A DNA stretch of 64,000 nucleotides from SZUA-252 sp035716005 (GCA_035716005.1 DASTKG010000025.1:15275-79274); one strand, 5' to 3'; shown: positions 1 to 8,601, counted from the stretch's first letter. Notes: generated by a model from the letters alone, not told the origin. Numbers and translations: made by a program.

Positions 1-1356
1 GGCTTCACCACCGAGGAGAGCATCATCTGGGCTCTCTCGAAGCAGCTCGGCGTTCCGTTCGCCGACGTGCAGCCCGAGGCCATCGATCAGGAGCTGGTCC
101 GCCGCTTCCCCGAATCGCTCCTCCGGCGCACGCAGGCCGTTCCGCTCTTCCGTTCGCCGGAGGGCGTGACGGTCGCCTGCGCCGATCCCTCCGATCACGA
201 AGCGGTCGCCGCGCTCCAGGAAGCCTCCGACGGCGCCGTCTCGTTCGTCATCGGCGGTCCGGCCTCGATCCGCCGCGCCCTCGACACCGTGCTCGGCCCG
301 TCGCGGCCGACGCCGGCCGAGGCGCGCGTGGCCGTGCTGACCACCGGCGACGAGCCGCCGGCCAGCGACATCGTCTGGGACCGCGGCGGACGGAACTTCC
401 TCCTCTTCCACCTCCACACGGCCCGGGAGAAGAAGGCGTCGGAGATCCACTTCATTCCGACCCCCTCCTCGCTGACGGTCTCGTATCGCACGGAGCACGG
501 GCTCGAGACGCAGTCGAACGAGCTGCCGGAGACGGCGCTCTACCTCCGGACCCGGCTCCACTCGCTCGGCATCCCCGATCTCGATCACGGCGACGCCACG
601 ACCGCGCGCGGACGCACGACGGTCGATCTCGACGGCGGCCGGATCGCGCTCGACGTCTTCCACGCGCGGACCATCGGCGGGGTGGCCACCGTGATTCGAC
701 TGAGCCCGCTTCCGCACGAGGCGCCCGAACTCTCCGCGCTCGGCCTCTCGCCCATCGGCGAGGCCGAGATCCGGGAATTCGTCGACGGCCCCGAGGGCAT
801 CGTGCTCGTCACCGGGCCGCCGCGCTCGGGAGGCTCCATGGTTCTCGCCGCGCTCGCCGCGCTCGCCGCGCGGCCCGAGCGGCGCATTCTGGTTCTGGAC
901 GACGGATCGGCCGCGCCCTACCCGCGCGACTCGGTCCGCGTCTACACGTCGCCCTCGGGATCGTGCGTCCAGAGGGAGCCCCGGGCCACGAGCGGCGAGC
1001 GCTGGGACTCGCTCGCGCTCGGCCTGGGGGCCGACGTGGTCGTGCTCGACGGAACGCTCTGCGGCGAGTCGATCGCCGACGTCCTCTCCGGGGCCACGGT
1101 CGGACGGCTCGTCTTCGCGCGCACCGACTGGCTCGACGCGAAGGCGCTCCTCGCCTACCTCGCGTCGCGCCCCGCCGGCAGGGCGGTGCTTCGCGACCGC
1201 CCGTTCGCGCTCGTTTCTCTCCCCAGCTGCCGTCACGAGGGGGCCGAAGCCTGGACGTCGCACGACGACGCCGACGGGCGGGCCGGCTGCCTCGAAGTCA
1301 CCCTCCTTTCGGATGAAGATCGAGATGCGCTGGCGCGCGGAGGTAAGGCCCGATGA
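1..1356 (+). CDS. PilB/GspE-like type IV pilus ATPase, degenerate (5' partial)
   Basis: The reading frame is open from base 1, so the gene begins upstream; an internal GTG at 67 is not the true start. The first ~100 residues look like an MshEN (GspE N-terminal) domain (TEESIIWALSKQLGVPF, then residues around PESLLRRTQAVPLF). A PilB/GspE-type ATPase core follows, but its catalytic motifs are gone. The Walker A position (about 817-840) reads GPPRSGGSM, with Gly in place of the essential Lys. The Walker B region reads ADVVVLDG without the usual Glu. The His box reads GRLVFARTDW instead of the HT-containing motif, and the Cys tetrad typical of PilB is absent. The fold is probably kept but ATP hydrolysis is unlikely. 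Its stop overlaps the pilT start (ATGA), which implies co-translation. A partner or regulatory role in twitching or secretion is inference. Confidence 0.75.
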   Translation, partial: GFTTEESIIWALSKQLGVPFADVQPEAIDQELVRRFPESLLRRTQAVPLFRSPEGVTVACADPSDHEAVAALQEASDGAVSFVIGGPASIRRALDTVLGPSRPTPAEARVAVLTTGDEPPASDIVWDRGGRNFLLFHLHTAREKKASEIHFIPTPSSLTVSYRTEHGLETQSNELPETALYLRTRLHSLGIPDLDHGDATTARGRTTVDLDGGRIALDVFHARTIGGVATVIRLSPLPHEAPELSALGLSPIGEAEIREFVDGPEGIVLVTGPPRSGGSMVLAALAALAARPERRILVLDDGSAAPYPRDSVRVYTSPSGSCVQREPRATSGERWDSLALGLGADVVVLDGTLCGESIADVLSGATVGRLVFARTDWLDAKALLAYLASRPAGRAVLRDRPFALVSLPSCRHEGAEAWTSHDDADGRAGCLEVTLLSDEDRDALARGGKAR

Positions 1357-2453
1357 CGCTGGATCTGACGACGCTGCTCAAGGCGACCCTCGAGGCCGGG
1401 GGCTCGGACCTCCATCTCTCCACGGGCCAGCCGCCGATGGTGCGCCTGCGCGGCCGAATGGTCCGCTCGCAGTCGGCGCCGCTCCACGAGGAGCAGTCGC
1501 GCGACCTGGTCTATTCGGTCATGACGGAGGAGCAGCGCCGCAGCTTCGAGGCGGGCGCCGAGATCGACTTCGCGTTCCAGGTCCCGGGCCTCGCCCGGTT
1601 CCGCGCGAACGTCTTCCGCCAGCGAAACGGCGTCTCGGCGGTCTACCGCGTCATCGTCTCCCGGATTCCGACGCTCGAGGAGCTGAACGCGCCGCCGATC
1701 CTCCGCGAGCTCGCCCTGCGGGAGCGCGGCCTCGTGCTCGTCACCGGCCCCACCGGGAGCGGGAAGTCGACGACGCTCGCGGCCATGCTCGACTACGTGA
1801 ACGAGAACCGCCAGGGCCACATCATCACGATCGAGGACCCGATCGAGTTCGTCCACGAGAGCAAGAAGTGCCTGGTTCACCAGCGCGAGGTGGGCGCCCA
1901 CACCGAGAGCTTCGCGGCGGCGCTTCGGAGCGCGCTCCGGGAGGATCCGGACGTTCTTCTGGTCGGGGAGCTCCGCGACCTCGAGACGACCGCGCTCGCC
2001 GTCACGGCGGCCGAGACGGGGCACCTCGTCTTCGGGACGCTCCACACGAATTCGGCGGCCAAGACGGTCGATCGCGTGATCGACATCTTCCCCGCCGACC
2101 GCCAGTCGCAGATCCGGACCATGCTGAGCGAATCGCTCGAGGGTGTCATCGCCCAGACGCTCCTTCCCACCGCCGACGGCAAGGGCCGCGTGGCGGCGCT
2201 CGAGATCCTGGTCGGCGTTCCCGCCCTCCGGAATCTCATCCGCGAGGGGAAGACCACGCAGATCGCGAGCGTCATGCAGGTGGGCACGCAGCACGGGATG
2301 CAGACGCTCGACCAGTCGATCATGGAGCTTCTCGCGTCGGGAAAGATCACCAAGGAAGAAGCGCAGGCGCGAACGAACAATCCGCGCCTCGCCGAGCCGC
2401 CGTCCGCCGCCGCCGGGGGGCGCCAGCCCGGCAAGTTGATCGTCCGGCCGTAG
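1353..2453 (+). CDS. pilT: Type IV pilus retraction ATPase PilT
   Basis: This 366-residue protein has the usual PilT length and layout. An N-terminal PAS-like domain (SDLHLSTGQPPMVR) is followed by Walker A GPTGSGKST (about 132-140), an Asp box (TIEDPIEFVH), Walker B with VLLVGELRD (about 200) and a His box (GHLVFGTLHTNSA). The C-terminal PilT signatures LRNLIREGK and GMQTLDQSI are present. It is a cytoplasmic hexameric motor that depolymerises type IV pili. All catalytic motifs are intact, unlike the upstream gene that it overlaps by 4 bp. No pilus structural gene lies in the window. Confidence 0.95.
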   Translation: MTLDLTTLLKATLEAGGSDLHLSTGQPPMVRLRGRMVRSQSAPLHEEQSRDLVYSVMTEEQRRSFEAGAEIDFAFQVPGLARFRANVFRQRNGVSAVYRVIVSRIPTLEELNAPPILRELALRERGLVLVTGPTGSGKSTTLAAMLDYVNENRQGHIITIEDPIEFVHESKKCLVHQREVGAHTESFAAALRSALREDPDVLLVGELRDLETTALAVTAAETGHLVFGTLHTNSAAKTVDRVIDIFPADRQSQIRTMLSESLEGVIAQTLLPTADGKGRVAALEILVGVPALRNLIREGKTTQIASVMQVGTQHGMQTLDQSIMELLASGKITKEEAQARTNNPRLAEPPSAAAGGRQPGKLIVRP

Positions 2454-2470
2454 GGGGTAAGGCCGGGCCT

Positions 2471-2511
2471 GGAGCGAGCCGGGCGCTCACCACGCGCCCG
2501 CGCTCGGCTCC
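2471..2511 (+). terminator. Putative terminator hairpin after pilT
   Basis: Two long GC-rich arms, 2471-2486 and 2494-2511, pair with small bulges around the loop TCACCAC. They lie 17 bp past the pilT stop. No T-run follows (next is G6 then TTT), so this may be a stabilising or Rho-assisted structure. Confidence 0.4.
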
Positions 2512-2547
2512 GGGGGGTTTGGGGTGCCTTCCCCGGCTCCTTCCGGT

Positions 2548-2553
2548 TATAAT
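2548..2553 (+). promoter_or_regulatory. -10 element (TATAAT) of the trehalose operon
   Basis: A perfect TATAAT lies 64 bp before the otsA start, in the only AT-leaning patch of this gap. The best-placed -35 (TGCCTT, 2525-2530, spacer 17) is weak, so an activator or an alternative sigma factor may be needed. Confidence 0.45.
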
Positions 2554-2617
2554 TTCGCATTAGGGGGTCGTCGAGGAGCGTCACCGTGAACGTGGCGGGG
2601 GCGCTCGGAGTGTTTTC

Positions 2618-4213
2618 ATGGCGCAAAAAACGATACCGATCGCCGATCGCATCACCCGGGCCCTCGGCCGGGCCGCGACCCGGCAGGTCTTGAAGGGCGA
2701 ACTCGGGTCCCAGACCACCTCCGCCGATCTGGCCGCCAGCGCCCGCGAGCATTGCGGCGGCGCGCGCGTCGTCATCGCCTCCTGCCGCGAGCCCTATCAG
2801 CACTCCCACGCCGAAGACGGTATCCGCGTCGTCCGAAGCCCCGGAGGCCTCGCCTCCGCGCTCGACTCCGTCGCGCGAGCCACCGGCGCCACGTGGGTGG
2901 CCCAGGCGACGGGCGACGCCGATCGCGACGTCGTCGACGAGCGCGGCCGCGTGGCGGTCCCTCCCGGCGAGGGGCGCTACACCCTCCAGCGCATCTGGAT
3001 CGAGCCCGGCGAGCGCGAGGCCGAATTCCGCCGGTTCACGAACGGCTGCCTCTGGCCCCTCTGCCACATCGTCTACGTCCGCCCCCAGTTCGTCGCGAGC
3101 CAGTGGCGGGCGTACCAGGAGGTGAACGAGCAGTTCGCCTCGGCGATCCTCGACGCCGCGGGAGACGGCCCGGCCATCGTGCTGCTCCAGGACTTCCATC
3201 TGGCGCTCTGCGCCGCCACGCTCCGGGCGCGCCGGCCCGATCTCACCATCGTTCTCTTCTGGCACATCCCGTGGCCCAACTCGGAGGTCTTCCGCATCCT
3301 CCCGTGGGGCCCGAAGCTGATCGACGGACTCCTGGCCTGCGACATCCTCGGATTCCACATTCACTACCACGGCCTGAACTTCATCGACTCGGTCGCGCTC
3401 ATGATGGAGGCGCGCGTCGACCGGGAGCGCCAGGCGATCCTGCGACGGGGCCACCGCACCTACGTCCGCGCCTATCCGATCGCGCCCGACGCGGCCGAGA
3501 TCTCCCTCGCGGCGAGCGAGCCGTGGGCGATTCGCGCGGCCGAGGGGCTTCGCCAGTCGCTCGGGCTGGGCGACGCGCGCGTCGTGCTCGGGGTCGACCG
3601 GCTCGATTACACGAAGGGGATTCCCGAGCGGATGGCGTCCTACGAGCGGTTCCTCGAGCAGCACCCCGAGGAGGCGGGCCGGACCCGATTCATCCAGATC
3701 GGCGTGCCCTCCCGCGTCGACCTTCCCGAGTATCAGGCTCTCGGCGCGAGCGTCGAGGCGATGGCGGCGCGGCTCAACGAACGCTTCGGCCGCCCCGGCT
3801 CGCCGGTCGTCCACCTCGTCACGCGAAACCTCGACTTCCGCGAGCTGATTCCCTACTACGTTCTGGCCGACGTTCTCGCCGTGACGTCGCTTCACGACGG
3901 GATGAACCTCGTCGCGAAGGAGTACGTCGCGGCGCGCGTTCATCAGGACGGCGTCCTCATCCTCAGCCCCTTCACGGGTGCCGCCCGAGAGCTGGAGCAC
4001 GCGATCCAGGTGAGCCCCTACGACGTGGAGGCCTCGGCGATCGCGATCGCCAGGGCCCTCGCGATGCCGCCTCAGGAACGAACGGAGCGGATGCGCTCGC
4101 TCCGCGAGGTGGTGGCCGCGAGGAACATCTACGACTGGGGCGCGAAGATCTTCCGCGACGTGAAGCGGCTCCACCTCGCGCCGAACGGATCGTCCCCGCC
4201 CCGGAGGCAATGA
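2618..4213 (+). CDS. otsA: Trehalose-6-phosphate synthase (GT20)
   Basis: The family transfers glucose from a sugar nucleotide to glucose-6-phosphate, giving trehalose-6-phosphate. At 531 residues it is slightly longer than typical OtsA (~470). GT20 hallmarks are clear: RLDYTKGIPERM (about 328-339, sugar-phosphate and NDP-sugar binding), IQIGVPSRVDLPEYQ, and LHDGMNLVAKEYVAAR (about 424-439). An N-terminal extension of ~70 residues precedes the catalytic core. The ATG has a poor Shine-Dalgarno site. It heads a five-gene cluster, followed 7 bp later by otsB. A related product such as glucosylglycerol phosphate cannot be excluded from sequence, but the neighbouring genes favour trehalose. Confidence 0.9.
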   Translation: MAQKTIPIADRITRALGRAATRQVLKGELGSQTTSADLAASAREHCGGARVVIASCREPYQHSHAEDGIRVVRSPGGLASALDSVARATGATWVAQATGDADRDVVDERGRVAVPPGEGRYTLQRIWIEPGEREAEFRRFTNGCLWPLCHIVYVRPQFVASQWRAYQEVNEQFASAILDAAGDGPAIVLLQDFHLALCAATLRARRPDLTIVLFWHIPWPNSEVFRILPWGPKLIDGLLACDILGFHIHYHGLNFIDSVALMMEARVDRERQAILRRGHRTYVRAYPIAPDAAEISLAASEPWAIRAAEGLRQSLGLGDARVVLGVDRLDYTKGIPERMASYERFLEQHPEEAGRTRFIQIGVPSRVDLPEYQALGASVEAMAARLNERFGRPGSPVVHLVTRNLDFRELIPYYVLADVLAVTSLHDGMNLVAKEYVAARVHQDGVLILSPFTGAARELEHAIQVSPYDVEASAIAIARALAMPPQERTERMRSLREVVAARNIYDWGAKIFRDVKRLHLAPNGSSPPRRQ

Positions 4214-4220
4214 CCCCCGC

Positions 4221-5015
4221 ATGTCCCGATCTCTCTTCGCCCATCGCGTCTGGGAACGGCTCCACGACACGCTCCGCTCCCGGGCGGCGATCCTCGTCGC
4301 CCTCGACCTCGACGGAACGCTCGCGCCGATCGTCGGGCGGCCCGAGAGGGCGCGCGTCCTTCCCCGCATCCTTCCCCTCCTCGCGAAGGGCGCGCGGAGG
4401 AGACGCACGCGCATCGCGATCGTGAGCGCGCGGCCGGCGTCCGCCATTCGGCGGCTCGTTCCGATCGCCGGCGTGCAGCGCGTCGGCCAGTACGGGCTGG
4501 AGGGTCCCTTCGCGCCGCCCGCCGAGCGGCGCCGGACGCTTCATCGAGCCGCCGACGCCCTCGCGATCCTCGCGGAGAGCGGCGTGGAGCCGATCGCGGG
4601 GGCCTGGGTCGAGCGGAAGCGGCTCACGGTCGCGATTCACGGCCGCGCGGTTCCTCCGGTGCATCGCCCCGCGCTCGACCGCGTCGTCCATCGTCTCGCC
4701 CGAGACGCGCGCCGTCTCGGGTTTCGCCCCCAGATCGGCCGCCGCGTGGTCGATTTCGTCCCGGCCGGTTTCGACAAGGGGACCGCGCTTCTGGAGATCA
4801 TCCGAGCCCATCGTCCCGACGTGACGCTCTACTTCGGCGACAGCCCGTCCGACGAGCGCGCGTTCCGCGCCCTCGGACCGGACGACTTTCCGATCCGCGT
4901 CGGCGCGGGGGCGACGGCCGCCCCGTTTCGCGTCGGCGGACCCGGCGACGTCGCCCGGGTGCTGAGCGCCGTCGTTCGACTCAGGGCCGATTCCGCGTCC
5001 CATCCACGGAGGTAA
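4221..5015 (+). CDS. otsB: Trehalose-6-phosphate phosphatase (HAD superfamily)
   Basis: This enzyme dephosphorylates trehalose-6-phosphate to trehalose. The 264-residue protein has HAD motif I DLDGTLAPI (about 28-36), with the nucleophile and acid/base Asp pair. The OtsB-type stretch VDFVPAGFDKGTALLEI supplies the motif III Lys, and motif IV is YFGDSPSDERAF (about 204-215). The length matches the family. It lies 7 bp after otsA and 4 bp before the channel-like gene, so it is certainly in the operon. Confidence 0.9.
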   Translation: MSRSLFAHRVWERLHDTLRSRAAILVALDLDGTLAPIVGRPERARVLPRILPLLAKGARRRRTRIAIVSARPASAIRRLVPIAGVQRVGQYGLEGPFAPPAERRRTLHRAADALAILAESGVEPIAGAWVERKRLTVAIHGRAVPPVHRPALDRVVHRLARDARRLGFRPQIGRRVVDFVPAGFDKGTALLEIIRAHRPDVTLYFGDSPSDERAFRALGPDDFPIRVGAGATAAPFRVGGPGDVARVLSAVVRLRADSASHPRR

Positions 5016-5019
5016 TGCC

Positions 5020-5727
5020 ATGTCGCCGAACTGGGATTTCGCGTCGCTGCTTCCCCCTCACTTCGTGGAGCAGCTCCAGCTCACGCTCGTCGGACTCATC
5101 GGCGCGCTCGTTCTCTTTCTCATCGCCGCCGCGGTCGTCTTCGTCGGATGGCTCCTCGCCCTCGGCCTCAGCCGAGGCGTTCAGGGGCTCCTCGTGCTCC
5201 TCGGCATCGACGCCCCCGTCGCCAAGCTCCAGGCGAGGGAGCGCGCGCGGACGTTCGCCCTTCCGAGCCGCATCGCGAGCTACGTCACGTTCTGGAGCGT
5301 CCTTCTCGCCGCGTGCGTCTTCGCCCTGCGGGTCATGGGGCTCGACCTGGCGCCTTCCATCACGGCGCGGCTCCAGGACGTCGTGCCGCGCGTGCTCACG
5401 TCGATCCTGGTCATGATCGCCGGCACTCCGATCGCGCTCGCCGCCGCGCGTCTCCTGAACACGCTCTTTCCCGTGTCGACGTCCCGTTCGGGCAAGATCC
5501 GGTATCAGGTCTTCCTCTACATCCTGGTCGGGATCGTCCTTCTCCTCGCACTGGAGCAGCTCGGCCTCGCCGCGCAGCTCGTCATCGCGATCGGCGTCAC
5601 CGCGGCCGGCGCCGTGGGCCTCGCCCTCGCGCTCGCGTTCGGGCTCGGTTGCCGCGAGCTGGCCCGGGATCTGATCGTCGAGTATCTCCGTGCGACGGAG
5701 ACGGACGCCGGAACCGACCGTCCGTGA
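5020..5727 (+). CDS. Small MscS-like membrane protein in trehalose operon
   Basis: The 235-residue protein is almost entirely hydrophobic, with about five predicted membrane segments. The last one (AGAVGLALALAFGLGCREL, about residues 194-212) has the small-residue Gly/Ala pattern of the MscS pore helix TM3. It continues into ARDLIVEYLRA and ends after ~20 more residues. The beta domain and cytoplasmic vestibule of full-length MscS are therefore missing, as in 'conserved TM helix' MscS-like proteins. A strong site GGAGGT (5008-5013) precedes the ATG. Its place between otsB and the next trehalose genes suggests turgor sensing or osmolyte release (inference). Confidence 0.7.
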   Translation: MSPNWDFASLLPPHFVEQLQLTLVGLIGALVLFLIAAAVVFVGWLLALGLSRGVQGLLVLLGIDAPVAKLQARERARTFALPSRIASYVTFWSVLLAACVFALRVMGLDLAPSITARLQDVVPRVLTSILVMIAGTPIALAAARLLNTLFPVSTSRSGKIRYQVFLYILVGIVLLLALEQLGLAAQLVIAIGVTAAGAVGLALALAFGLGCRELARDLIVEYLRATETDAGTDRP

Positions 5728-6533
5728 CGACAGCGGATTCTTCCTTTTCGCTTCTCTCCGTCTCGCATCTGGAGTCCCCGACGGGGGCTTCGGCCGCGAG
5801 CCTCGAGGCGCTGCGGGAGGCGATCGCGGAGGCGGGGCACGACGTGCTCTTCCATCACGTCACGCGCCTTCCCATTCGCTTCGCCAACGCGCGCGACCTC
5901 CCCGCGAACGACTTCGCACGCTGGGCGAGGACGGCGCTGCAGGACCCCGCGGCGGCGGAGCAGCTCGCCTTCGCGGGGGCGCCTTCGCTGGCTCCGCTGG
6001 AGGAGGTGCGCGCGTCGCTTCTCGCCGCGCTGGAGCGCGTGCCGGAACGCCGGAGGCGGCACGAATCCCCGGAGGAGACGGCCTTCCGCTTCGTCCGGGC
6101 GCGGAGCGTCACGGCGCCCTTGTCGGCGCGGCTGAGCGATCCGCGGGACATCTCGACCCACTGGCCCCTCCTCGATCAAGCGTCCGTCTTCTATCACCTG
6201 GTGGAGGCCTCGGTGCTGGGGCCGGAACCGGCCGCGCTCATTCCCTGGCTCGAGGCCCGCGGCGCGGCCACGCTCGCGCGGCACGCGCGGGAACTCGCGG
6301 CGGCGGGACTGCCGCTCGCCCGTCTTCACCGCGAACTCGGAGCGCGATGGCGGCGGAGACTCATCCCCGAGCGCCTCGTGCGGCGGCTCGATGCCTCCGA
6401 GGAGCTGCGGCGGGCGGAGGCGCACGCCGCCATCGCGCGTCTGGCCGGCCGGCTTCGCGGCACGCCTGAAGCGAGCGAAGGCGGCGAGCCGGAGCCGGAG
6501 CCGCCGGAGAGCTCGGAAGGGGGGCGTCCATGA
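5724..6533 (+). CDS. DUF5752-type trehalose-operon protein
   Basis: The GTG at 5724 overlaps the preceding stop (GTGA) and is in frame with a 269-residue protein. It has no membrane segment or recognisable catalytic motif. The N-terminal region (SLEALREAIAEAGHDVLFHH, then RFANARDLPANDFARW) looks like DUF5752, a family I recall as encoded beside trehalose synthases. The middle is Arg/Glu/Ala-rich helix and the tail is acidic and disordered (PEPEPPESSEGG). Its stop overlaps the glycosyltransferase start (ATGA), pointing to a stoichiometric partner. The function is unknown; a scaffold or regulator of the trehalose enzymes is inference. Confidence 0.6.
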   Translation: MTTADSSFSLLSVSHLESPTGASAASLEALREAIAEAGHDVLFHHVTRLPIRFANARDLPANDFARWARTALQDPAAAEQLAFAGAPSLAPLEEVRASLLAALERVPERRRRHESPEETAFRFVRARSVTAPLSARLSDPRDISTHWPLLDQASVFYHLVEASVLGPEPAALIPWLEARGAATLARHARELAAAGLPLARLHRELGARWRRRLIPERLVRRLDASEELRRAEAHAAIARLAGRLRGTPEASEGGEPEPEPPESSEGGRP

Positions 6534-7795
6534 GCGGAGTCGACGACGCCGTCCGGTCGGGCGATTCGCTCGGGGCCGGCCCCTCCACGCCGAGCCTCCT
6601 CGATCGCTACAGCCGGGTGGTCGGCGCCGACGCCCTGCGCACCCTCGAGGCGCTCGCGCATCGGCTGGGCGGGCGGAGCGTCGTCATGGTGAACACGACG
6701 AAGTCGGGCGGCGGCGTGGCGGAGATCCTTCACCGGGTCGTCGTGATCCTGAACGAGCTCGGCGTGCCGACCCGGTGGGAGGTGATGGAAGGCGACCTCC
6801 GCTTCTTCAACGTGACGAAGAAGATGCACAACTCGCTCCACGGGCACGGAACGCCGCTCACGGCCGAGGACCGCGACGTCTATCGCGAGCAGAATCGGCT
6901 GGAGGCGCGGCGGCTCGCGCTCGACGACGACATCGTCCTCATCCACGATCCCCAGCCCGCCGCTCTCATCGACCACTGCCGCCGCCCCGGGCAGCAATGG
7001 GTGTGGCGGTGCCACATCGATCTCTCCCGCCGCGCGCCCGATCACTGGGATTTTCTCGCCCCGTGGGTCGCGGCCTACGACGCCGCGATCTTCTCGGCGA
7101 TCGAGTTCGTGCCGCCGCTGCCGAATCCGGTCTACCTCGTGCCCCCCTCCATCGATCCCTTCTCCGAGAAGAACCGCGACATGCGGCTCGAGGAGGCCGA
7201 GGAGGTGCTCGCCTGCTTCGGGCTCTCCACGCGCCCTCCGCTCGTGACGCAGGTCTCCCGCTTCGACCGGATCAAGGACCCGCTCGGGGTCATCGAGGCG
7301 TTCGCGCTCGTCCGAAAGCGGCGCCCGGCGCAGCTTCTCCTCGCCGGAGGCGGCGCGAGCGACGATCCCGAGGGCGAGGAGGTCCTGGCGGAGGTCCGCG
7401 AGCGCGCGGCCTCCATGAAGGACGTCACGATCCTCGAGCTCCCTCCGATGTCGGACCGGGAGATCAACGCGATCCAGCGGGCGTCGGCCGTGGTGATCCA
7501 GAAGTCGCTCCGCGAGGGTTTCGCTCTCACCGTTTCGGAGGCGCTCTGGAAGCGCCGGGCGGTGGTGGCGAGCGCGGTCGGCGGCATTCCGTTGCAGGTA
7601 TTGCACGAGCAGACCGGGCTCCTCGTCCGCTCGATCGAGGGGACGGCGTTCCAGACGATCCGCCTCCTCGACAATCCGGTTCTGCGCCAGGAGCTGGGCG
7701 CCGAAGGGCGGGCTCACGTGCGCGACAACTTCCTCCACACGCGCGAGGTGCGGGACTACCTGGCGGTCTTCGCCTCGCTCCTGGACGCCCCTTGA
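6530..7795 (+). CDS. TreT-like trehalose synthase (GT4 glycosyltransferase)
   Basis: This 421-residue GT-B enzyme resembles trehalose glycosyltransferring synthase TreT, which joins an NDP-glucose to glucose in one reversible step. The TreT-typical N-terminus contains SGGGVAEILHRVV (about 59-71) and RFFNVTKKMHNSLHG. The donor-binding half has QVSRFDRIKDPLGVIEAF and the retaining GT4 motif REGFALTVSEALWK (about 327-340), which holds the EX7E-type glutamates. It is the last gene of the otsA-otsB-channel-DUF5752 operon. It may make trehalose independently or act with OtsA, as in the archaeal operon of the same layout. Confidence 0.8.
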   Translation: MSGVDDAVRSGDSLGAGPSTPSLLDRYSRVVGADALRTLEALAHRLGGRSVVMVNTTKSGGGVAEILHRVVVILNELGVPTRWEVMEGDLRFFNVTKKMHNSLHGHGTPLTAEDRDVYREQNRLEARRLALDDDIVLIHDPQPAALIDHCRRPGQQWVWRCHIDLSRRAPDHWDFLAPWVAAYDAAIFSAIEFVPPLPNPVYLVPPSIDPFSEKNRDMRLEEAEEVLACFGLSTRPPLVTQVSRFDRIKDPLGVIEAFALVRKRRPAQLLLAGGGASDDPEGEEVLAEVRERAASMKDVTILELPPMSDREINAIQRASAVVIQKSLREGFALTVSEALWKRRAVVASAVGGIPLQVLHEQTGLLVRSIEGTAFQTIRLLDNPVLRQELGAEGRAHVRDNFLHTREVRDYLAVFASLLDAP

Positions 7796-7819
7796 CCGCC
7801 CCCGCGTGGGTGCTACACT
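7792..7819 (+). promoter_or_regulatory. Promoter with extended -10, probably leaderless transcript
   Basis: A -35 TTGACC (7792-7797, overlapping the treT stop), a 16-bp spacer and TGC-TACACT (-10 at 7814-7819) are followed only 8 bp later by the ATG at 7828. Transcription would start at or next to the start codon, and no Shine-Dalgarno site is present. Confidence 0.65.
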
Positions 7820-7827
7820 TGTCGCCT

Positions 7828-8577
7828 ATGCGGCCCGCATTCCTCGCGTTCGTTCTCCTCGTCGCCGCCCTGCCGGCCTTCGCCGAAACCGATCCCGGTT
7901 CCGACTCCGCCGGCGCCCCGACCGAAATCGTTCTCGGCGACGTCTCCCCTCCGCCACCGCCCGCTCCCGACGACTTCCGCGTGCAGGCCGTCGAACGCTT
8001 TCTGGCGAAGCGGCAGGATGGAAGCCTGGCCCGGTCGGTGGATCGCGCCGTGAAGCTCCAGGCGATGGCCCCCAAGGAGGCCACGGCGGAAGAGCTCTAC
8101 GGGCCGGCGGGATCCCGCCTCATCGCGTTCGACTTCATGCCCGAGGCGATCGAATCGGAGCGCGCCGGCCACTTCCGGATTCCGGTCTACCTCCTCTTCG
8201 CCAACGAGGAGGGAGAGGTCGTGGAGAGCCGCGACGAGTCGCTCGACTTCTCCGAAGCGAACGGGGATTGGGCCTGCGTCTCCCGCCGGACGAGCGCGGC
8301 GATGAGCTGGAGCAGCGACGGCGTGCTCGACGAAGCCAAATCGCTCGGCGTGTCCGAAGAGCTCGGCAAGGCGGAAAAGCACCTTCGCGACTGGACCGCC
8401 GGACGGAAGGACGGACTCGCCTATTCCGTGGCCGACATCGGCAAGGACGCCGGGGGCCGCGTCGTGGTGAAGTGCCTTCGTTTCTCCGCCGAAGTCGGCC
8501 GGCGCGGATTCGAGGTGAAGAGCGACCCGCTCGTGCTCTCCCGCGAGCAGGGCGTGCTTCACATCGAGTCGAACTAG
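7828..8577 (+). CDS. Exported protein of unknown function
   Basis: The 249-residue product has a clear Sec signal peptide (MRPAFLAFVLLVAALPAFA, cleavage after Ala19). A short Pro-rich linker (SPPPPPAPDDF) is followed by a soluble domain of about 200 residues. I recognise no family. Visible features are a helical stretch (residues ~50-95) followed by a probable beta-rich half. The start is supported by the signal peptide and by a promoter ending 8 bp upstream. It is likely periplasmic and transcribed separately from the trehalose operon. Confidence 0.7.
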   Translation: MRPAFLAFVLLVAALPAFAETDPGSDSAGAPTEIVLGDVSPPPPPAPDDFRVQAVERFLAKRQDGSLARSVDRAVKLQAMAPKEATAEELYGPAGSRLIAFDFMPEAIESERAGHFRIPVYLLFANEEGEVVESRDESLDFSEANGDWACVSRRTSAAMSWSSDGVLDEAKSLGVSEELGKAEKHLRDWTAGRKDGLAYSVADIGKDAGGRVVVKCLRFSAEVGRRGFEVKSDPLVLSREQGVLHIESN

Positions 8578-8601
8578 CACCACCCTCGAGTCCACCCCAC
8601 C

